A stretch of 64,000 nucleotides of DNA from Pratylenchus scribneri (taxonomy: Eukaryota; Nematoda; Chromadorea; Rhabditida; Pratylenchidae): assembly GCA_030063045.1 (NCBI GenBank), contig JAQSEB010000104.1, positions 124,001-188,000 of the forward strand, in the 5' to 3' direction. The notes beneath the pieces were generated by a model that did not search any database, was not told where the DNA came from, and saw only the letters and a program-made list of their open reading frames with translations. Each line of letters starts with the position of its first letter. Position 1 is the stretch's first letter. Positions 58,367 through 64,000 of the stretch are shown piece after piece. The translations under genes and the position numbers were made by a program.

Positions 58367-58790
58367 AATTTAATTTACCGTATATATATTCTTTTAATTG
58401 CCCATGGGGAATTATTTTTCAACCGCAAAAATCGGGGAAAATTGGGGCCTAACTTCCATAATTTTAGGACATTTTTGAATAAAGTATGGCGAATTCTATA
58501 GAGCTTTAGGGAACTAAGAAAATGCAATAAAAAATTTTTTTTTAAATTCACTCTACCCGGAGCTTATAATTCCTCAAGTCGAGGGTGGGAAATTGTTAGA
58601 GAGTGGGGAATTAAAAGACTATAATATACTTTATTCAAATAATGGATGGAATAAACCAGGCATTTTAAGTAAATTTTAAAAAATAGTTAATATCTAAAAA
58701 CCGCTAAATTCTTTATCCTCGTAATAATAATAAATATTAAATAAGTTCCCTTTTTCCACAGTGGATTCAGCAATTTAACTTCCGCCTCTC

Positions 58791-61181
58791 GAATGCCCTC
58801 AAATCGATGCCATTCCCCATCAAGTCCATTGCCTGAACAATTCCCAGAATGCGACACTCCACCGAAATCGCCCAAAAATCGCAATTCTCGGTCGCCAAGT
58901 TCATCTTCTTCATCAAGTGGGAACAGTTCTCGACGATCCGCTTCATTGCATTTGAATTGCGACAATGAACTTTGCTGGGAAAATGAATTCTCAACAAATT
59001 CAGAATGTCCAACCGACGTTGAAATGGATTTTGAAGGGGATGAAGGTGAACGGAGGGAAATAGGCGAATCTGAATTCAAAAATGCATTCAGATGGACTTT
59101 TCCTATTCCGTGAGAGGGAAGGCAGTTTGGGTGGCATTTCACAACTTTCGGCAATGAAAAATTTGGAAGAAATGTTTTCCGGTGATTGGCAACAAGAAAG
59201 GGAGGAGGAGGATGGACAACATTTGTTGGATTCAGCATTGGAAAATGTAAATTTTTAAGGGGAAAATTTGGAATTGCAGAATATTATTAATTTATCGAAA
59301 AAAATATTGAAATGTAGAAAAGATTTTAGCGCTTTAATGATTTGTTTTGGACTCACAAACCTTACACTCAATCGATAGATCTCATCAATGTGCATCGATT
59401 GGTATATAATTTGTCATGGTTTAGTCAGAACTTAAAAGTATTAAACCGTTTAAACCAGTTAATTGTTTTTGGGTTCAAAACTAAGTTAGAATTGGTTAAA
59501 GCTGTGCAAATTCAGAGCAAAAAATGCCTATTAATGAGATCTAATGATTGAATATAAGATTTGGGAGTCTAGTGCAAACCCTGTAACCGTTAATATCTTT
59601 TTGATATTTTCAATATATCTCATTAAATTAAACCATATTTTCTTCATTTAAGTTGTGGGGAATGGATCAACTGATTGAGGCGAATACATCCACTTCATCT
59701 ATGATGGATTTAATAAAGCAGAGGGAAAAAGAGGAACAAGAAGCACAAAAAGCACCGAAAATATTGCGCGATTCCAGTTTTCCATTTACGGCATATCGAA
59801 TTGTTGTACAAAAGTGAGAAAAATGCCATAAAAACAATTCATTTTTAATCATTTTTAGCAATGAATTTGACACAGCCACGGAAGTGTCATCAATTTGCGG
59901 AAGTTCTCGTTCCGGGCCATATGAAAAGCATAAATTGCATCAACAAAACAGAGAAACAAATTCACAAAATTCCCAAGGGTTAATTAAAAAATAAAAATCT
60001 AATGTAATTCCATCCATTTCAGCCTTTGGGAATTGACCGGAAATGGCAGCAAAAATTCTCGTGCCAAATTCGAGAAGCCAGAAAATGCCAATGCCATTTC
60101 TCAATGTCGAGAGCAGGAGGGAATGCTCCTTCCTGGCCAAATGTTCGACAGTGTGATCAGTTTCGTTGGCATCCAATTCAGTTCAAAGGCAAATTTTTTT
60201 AAATAAATTTGGGACATTTTGCAGTTCATTCTATTAGTCCTAATCTAGAGCTAAAGTGGTTCGTAACGAGAGTTGGGCCTCTGGCTTCATGGAGATCTAA
60301 GCGCCCCAATGGCCCAATGAACGGGATAGAGGATAAGGGGAATTCTATTTTAAATTATTCTTTATTAATTGTAGGGAAAATACGATAATAATATGAAGGG
60401 TAAAAAAAGCCTTAATAGAAGAAGAAAAGGGGAGGGCTTTAAAAAGCAGCTAGGGGCAATGTTTGATTGATAGGGTGACTGAAAGGCGATTAGGCAAAAG
60501 TGGGGGTACAGTAGGAAAATAGGAAAGATCTTATTTAGGCATTTCTGGCATTGACACATTCATTTCATATTCACATTCACAGAGGCCATAAACCAATTAT
60601 ACGAGCTTTATTTCCAAATAAGAGATATAATAGACCAAATCTTAAATATTTGGAACCAAATGAATTTTCTTTTTAATAGCCCAAATAAATCAAATAATAG
60701 GAATTAATTGCAGATTTATTAGATTTATACTTTATAGGACAGAAGCTAAAACGGAATATTTGAATTTATCCGTAAAATCCTATAAATATGAATAAAATGC
60801 AGATCAAGAATTGGAACAATTGGCCAACAAATGATTGGAGGTGATGGAATAATGTACGATTCGGCAATTTGCACGGATTTCCAATCGAGTGGGGATGACG
60901 AGGATTGGAGGGAAAATTGCATTGATCAACAAATCACCAGGGAGGAGGAAGAAAAGAGCCAAATTAGGCCAAGGGCCAAAAGTGGCATTCTCAGGTAAAA
61001 TTAATTTATTCAATTTTGGTTTAATGAATTCATTTAAAGAAAATACGGCGACATTGATGATCGTCCCCTTTCCAAAATAAGCGAACAATCAACACCAATA
61101 AAACGGGTCAGCACTCCATCAACCGGCGGTTTTCGGCCTCCTTCACCCCAAGAATCCGAACCCAGTTTGGAGTGGTTTTAA
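58791..61181 (+). CDS. Unrecognised Ser-rich/acidic intracellular protein(s)
   Basis: A coding run with Ser/Pro-rich start (PKSPKNRNSRSPSSSSSSSG) and acidic stretch (VEMDFEGDE). A 46-nt intron (about 59041-59086) restores the frame into DGLFLFREREGSLGG, ISQLSAMKNLEEMFSGDW and EDGQHLLDSALEN. After a ~400-nt intron with a fold-back repeat come LWGMDQLIEANTSTSS, KILRDSSFPFTAYRIVVQ, FDTATEVSSICGSS and LWELTGNGSKNSRAKF. A long intron with a dispersed element follows 60190. The last exons read YDSAICTDFQSSGDDEDW and KYGDIDDRPLSKISEQST, ending SLEWF at 61181. The phase across 60190-60800 does not close with simple splice sites, so this may be two genes. No catalytic motif; phosphorylation-rich, probably disordered regulatory or cytoskeletal protein. 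Confidence 0.45.
59369..59550. mobile_element. Fold-back element copy B (intronic)
   Basis: Left arm CAATCGATAGATCTCATCAA (59369-59388) is identical to copy A. The right arm at 59531-59550 matches its reverse complement at 18 of 20. CGATTGGTATAT and ACCGTTTAAACC are shared with copy A. It lies in the intron of about 59247-59652. Confidence 0.75.
60231..60556 (+). mobile_element. ~300-bp dispersed element, copy 3 (intronic)
   Basis: Starts CTATTAGTCCTAATCTAGAG, with GAGAGTTGGGCC, CCCAATGAACGGGATAG, AATTATTCTTTATTAATTGT and GGGGTACAGTAGG in the same order as the copy at 51588-51909. Ends near GGCATTGAC. Non-coding. Confidence 0.8.
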
Positions 61182-61329
61182 TATTGGAAAATGATTGAAT
61201 AAATAATGGCCTTATTTCCCCAATGCTCATTCTTTATTAATATTTTTTGCTTAACAATCAAATTTTCATTTTATTTTATTTGTTGTTCATTCGAAATTAG
61301 GCATAAATTTTTTAAAAAATTATTTCTGA

Positions 61330-61836
61330 AATTAAATGTTGCCAATCCCCACAATTTTATTCCACTCAACGTCAACTCAAGGGAAGGATACGTGACGTTT
61401 AGATTGCGGCTGGTTAGTGATGGACCAGTTTTTGCTTTATATAACTCATTTTAATCTAAACCGTTTTGAATGAATGTTTTTTTTTATAGCTTTGATAGAA
61501 CAATGCCATTATCTATTGAATATAAAAAATCTTTACATATTTAAATAGAGAAAGTTATGAGCAATTGAATAAAAGTAGCAAAATGCTGATAAATTTTAAG
61601 GTTTTTGAATTTTAAAAAATGTAAGAAATATTTTAAAACTCATAGAGAATTTTTTGCTCTATTCAATTAAAGAAAAAACATTTTAAACCATTCATTAGAC
61701 CCCAAGCTATTAGCTTTCGCCACTAAACAGCCACGACACTAATAACCATCCCGTTCCATAAAAATAAAATATAAATTTTTTCTTTGGAATTAAATGTTGC
61801 CAATCCCCAAAATTTTATTCCACCCAATATCAACTC
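61330..61836. repeat. Direct repeat pair, ~50 bp, about 460 bp apart
   Basis: AATTAAATGTTGCCAATCCC opens both 61330-61379 and 61788-61836. The copies continue alike through AATTTTATTCCAC and TCAACTCA with a few mismatches. The intervening sequence is AT-rich and non-coding; the repeats could be ends or fragments of a decayed element. Confidence 0.65.
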
Positions 61837-63840
61837 ATTAAATGGAATACTTTTAGGGTTGGATGATTCATTCCATTATCCACTTCCGGCCCCGCTGGCT
61901 GCCATCCAAAAATGTCCCCCCACCTTCCCATTTCCTTCCAAATTGTCGTCATTTCCCCTCGCGCCCCCAAATTTGGAGTGCTCGCCGAAAAGCCGGGGCA
62001 CATAGTATATTCAGGCGTGACAGCCAGTACCCCCTCTTTCCATTCTTCCCAATTCCATGCTAATTCCAACTAATTCGTCGAATTGTCATCCAAAAATGGG
62101 GAAATGACCTTGAACTGTGTCTGTGCTGAATGAAAAAGGAACACAACACAGAAAACTAATGTGTAATTTTGGATTGTGAAATAAAATGCAGAATATGTCG
62201 AAATTGTGTGCAAATTTGCAAAAATGAATTGAACGCGATTTTGTCAATTGTGCCCTAATATTCTTTGTTCCTCCTTTTGACGTAAAATATATGTACGCAA
62301 TCTCATTAAAAAGCTTATTAATAATCTCAGAATATTGCATTTTATGCTCATCTTTATTAGCATTTCCATTTTTACGTCACAAACGGTGCAATCAAAGAGT
62401 AGAAACCAAAAAAGTGCTGGCAGGAATATATCGGATTTCGGAAGAATATTTTTAATAAATTTGGTTTAGAAATGCCAAAATGGATTAATGAATGGATGGG
62501 CCAATGTTTCATCAACAATTCGGGATTTCTTTGTCATATTTTTTGTAGCCTTTCATTTAGACAAAATGTTCACAATCAAATAATCTGTGGATTATTCAAC
62601 AGAAAGAATGAATGATAAAAAAAAATTAATATTACTGTATTGGAAAAGTGCAAATCTTGTATGAACTTATTAAACATTTATTAATTATTAACAAAATTAT
62701 TTGCCTTCAAATTAATAATGTCTGCGACTGCTGAATAATTTTCTAAATTTAATTATAATATTTATTTATTAAATTTTTATTCTATTTTTTTGCCATCCTT
62801 TTTTAAATTTAGGTATTCTTATCTGGCTTCAGTATTTTGATGGATTTTTATTGGATTTTTAAAATTAAATTAATATTTATATTTTAATTTCTCTTTTTCT
62901 ATTCTCTCAAAAAGTCAGCTCAAAGTATATAATTTTGTACCAAATTTAAACATTTTTTACAATTTAATGTCCTTTTTTTTTCTTTTCATTCCCATTTCCG
63001 AATTTCCCCTCTTCCATTTTGTCCTTTGCCAATTCCTCCAGTCTGTGGTTTCTGGTTTGGTTTTGCCCATATCAAATTCCATTTTTTCATTTCCATTTCC
63101 AAATTCATTCAATCATTCCCATTTTTAGCCACTGATTTCACCCCAAAATTCCATTCCCATTCATCACGACATCCACCAAAGTATCCAACAATTTTTGGTG
63201 TCTTCTTCCATTCCCCGAGGGTCCTTTCTCCTTCTGATTGAACCCAAAAAAAGAAACATCAAAAATTCCCGTGAATTTTTCAAGGAAAATGACGCAATTT
63301 CCATCTAATAAGTAAGAAATTTCCGGAAAATTTTGAATTATTTTTCTGCTTAATCCACAAAAATATTTGCGGCAATGGACTCATTCCAGTCTATAAAAAT
63401 TAAATCTTCTCTCTTATGCATATTTTTGGCGATGAATAAATTAATTCGGCAAAGGAATGTGCATTTTTTATGTGCCATTAGTCACAGAAAGGCACAAAAA
63501 ATGCCGATTTTGTGGGATTGAAAAGGAAATTGCAGCCGGCATCCATTTTTGTTGCGACTTTTTGTGATTAATTTTGAGTGTCTATTAATTCTGCGTCCGG
63601 TGCATTTGCCCTCATCAGGCGGATTAGTCATTTTTTGGGGCACAAAAATGTGTGCAAAAGGAATGCCCTCAAAATTAGTTCAAAAATTATTCATTGGAAT
63701 GATGAAAAATAATTGGCCATTTTGACGAACAATTTTCGGCGGAAATGGACCATCAAAATGATGCGACCAAAAATGAATCATTCATTCAAACATAATAGGG
63801 CCAATAGAAATGGATACAATTTTGGAATAATTAATCATAC

Positions 63841-63881
63841 CAATGAATGAATGAATGAATGAATGAATGAATGAATGAATG
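63841..63881. repeat. Microsatellite (TGAA)n
   Basis: About ten uninterrupted AATG/TGAA units. Confidence 0.95.
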
Positions 63882-64000
63882 GAGGTCACACGGGATTGAA
63901 TTGGGATGAATTGAGGGAGACATAATAATTTACAAAGATTAGTTTGTGGGTGGAGGACAATGATGCGGAAAAGATTAGATGATTTTGATTGGTTTTGGAC

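Larger units (their letters stand above)
61182..64000. other. Non-coding right flank
   Basis: No gene supported. It holds a direct repeat pair (61330-61379 and 61788-61836), a GC-rich, coding-like minus-strand block at 61850-62068 without usable splice partners, and a tetranucleotide microsatellite at 63841. Confidence 0.45.

Overview
This is eukaryotic nuclear DNA, almost certainly from a nematode. It is AT-rich. The genes are dense, occur on both strands, and are cut by many 40-60 nt introns with TTTTNAG-type acceptors. The gene content is also nematode-like: MOLO-1-type levamisole-receptor accessory proteins, NAS-type astacins with a ShKT tail, bestrophin and a B3-type cyclin. Several introns can only be spliced with a GC donor (GC-AG). 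As far as I recall, frequent GC-AG introns are a known trait of cyst nematodes (Globodera and relatives), so a tylenchid plant parasite is my best guess. The genus is inference. Gene models were built by hand from splice signals and reading-frame continuity.

Layout, left to right. 1-7 kb: a protein with two tandem ureidoglycolate-lyase-like halves (+), then a MOLO-1-like membrane protein (+). 7-16 kb: a SYNJ2BP-like tail-anchored PDZ protein, a DDX1 helicase without its SPRY insert, a PHYHIP-like protein and a secreted astacin with a ShKT domain (all +), followed by a 34-bp satellite array. 17-24 kb: a second MOLO-1-like gene, bestrophin, a MITE with 35-bp inverted termini, and cyclin B3 (all +). 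25-29 kb: seipin, JAMP/JKAMP and PGAP3 (+), a tight run of ER/Golgi membrane-protein genes that may be partly operonic.

30-41 kb: an unrecognised proline/serine-rich membrane-anchored protein (-), the largest satellite array, a CNRIP1 homologue (-), a second astacin with a long His-rich and basic tail (+), and a small four-TM protein (-). 42-53 kb: a large CCDC141-like cytoskeletal protein with coiled coil and six Ig domains (+), with the third satellite array inside one intron, then a core-2/I-branching N-acetylglucosaminyltransferase (-). 53-64 kb: mostly non-coding, with two unrecognised genes at 57.6-61.2 kb and scattered repeats.

The genes do not form one pathway. Two functional groupings stand out: the two MOLO-1-like genes, and the seipin-JAMP-PGAP3 run. 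Repeats form a recurring layer: one satellite family at three loci, a ~300-bp dispersed element in three introns, a fold-back element in two introns, another fold-back in an astacin intron, a separate MITE, and two degenerate tRNA-like relics in introns.
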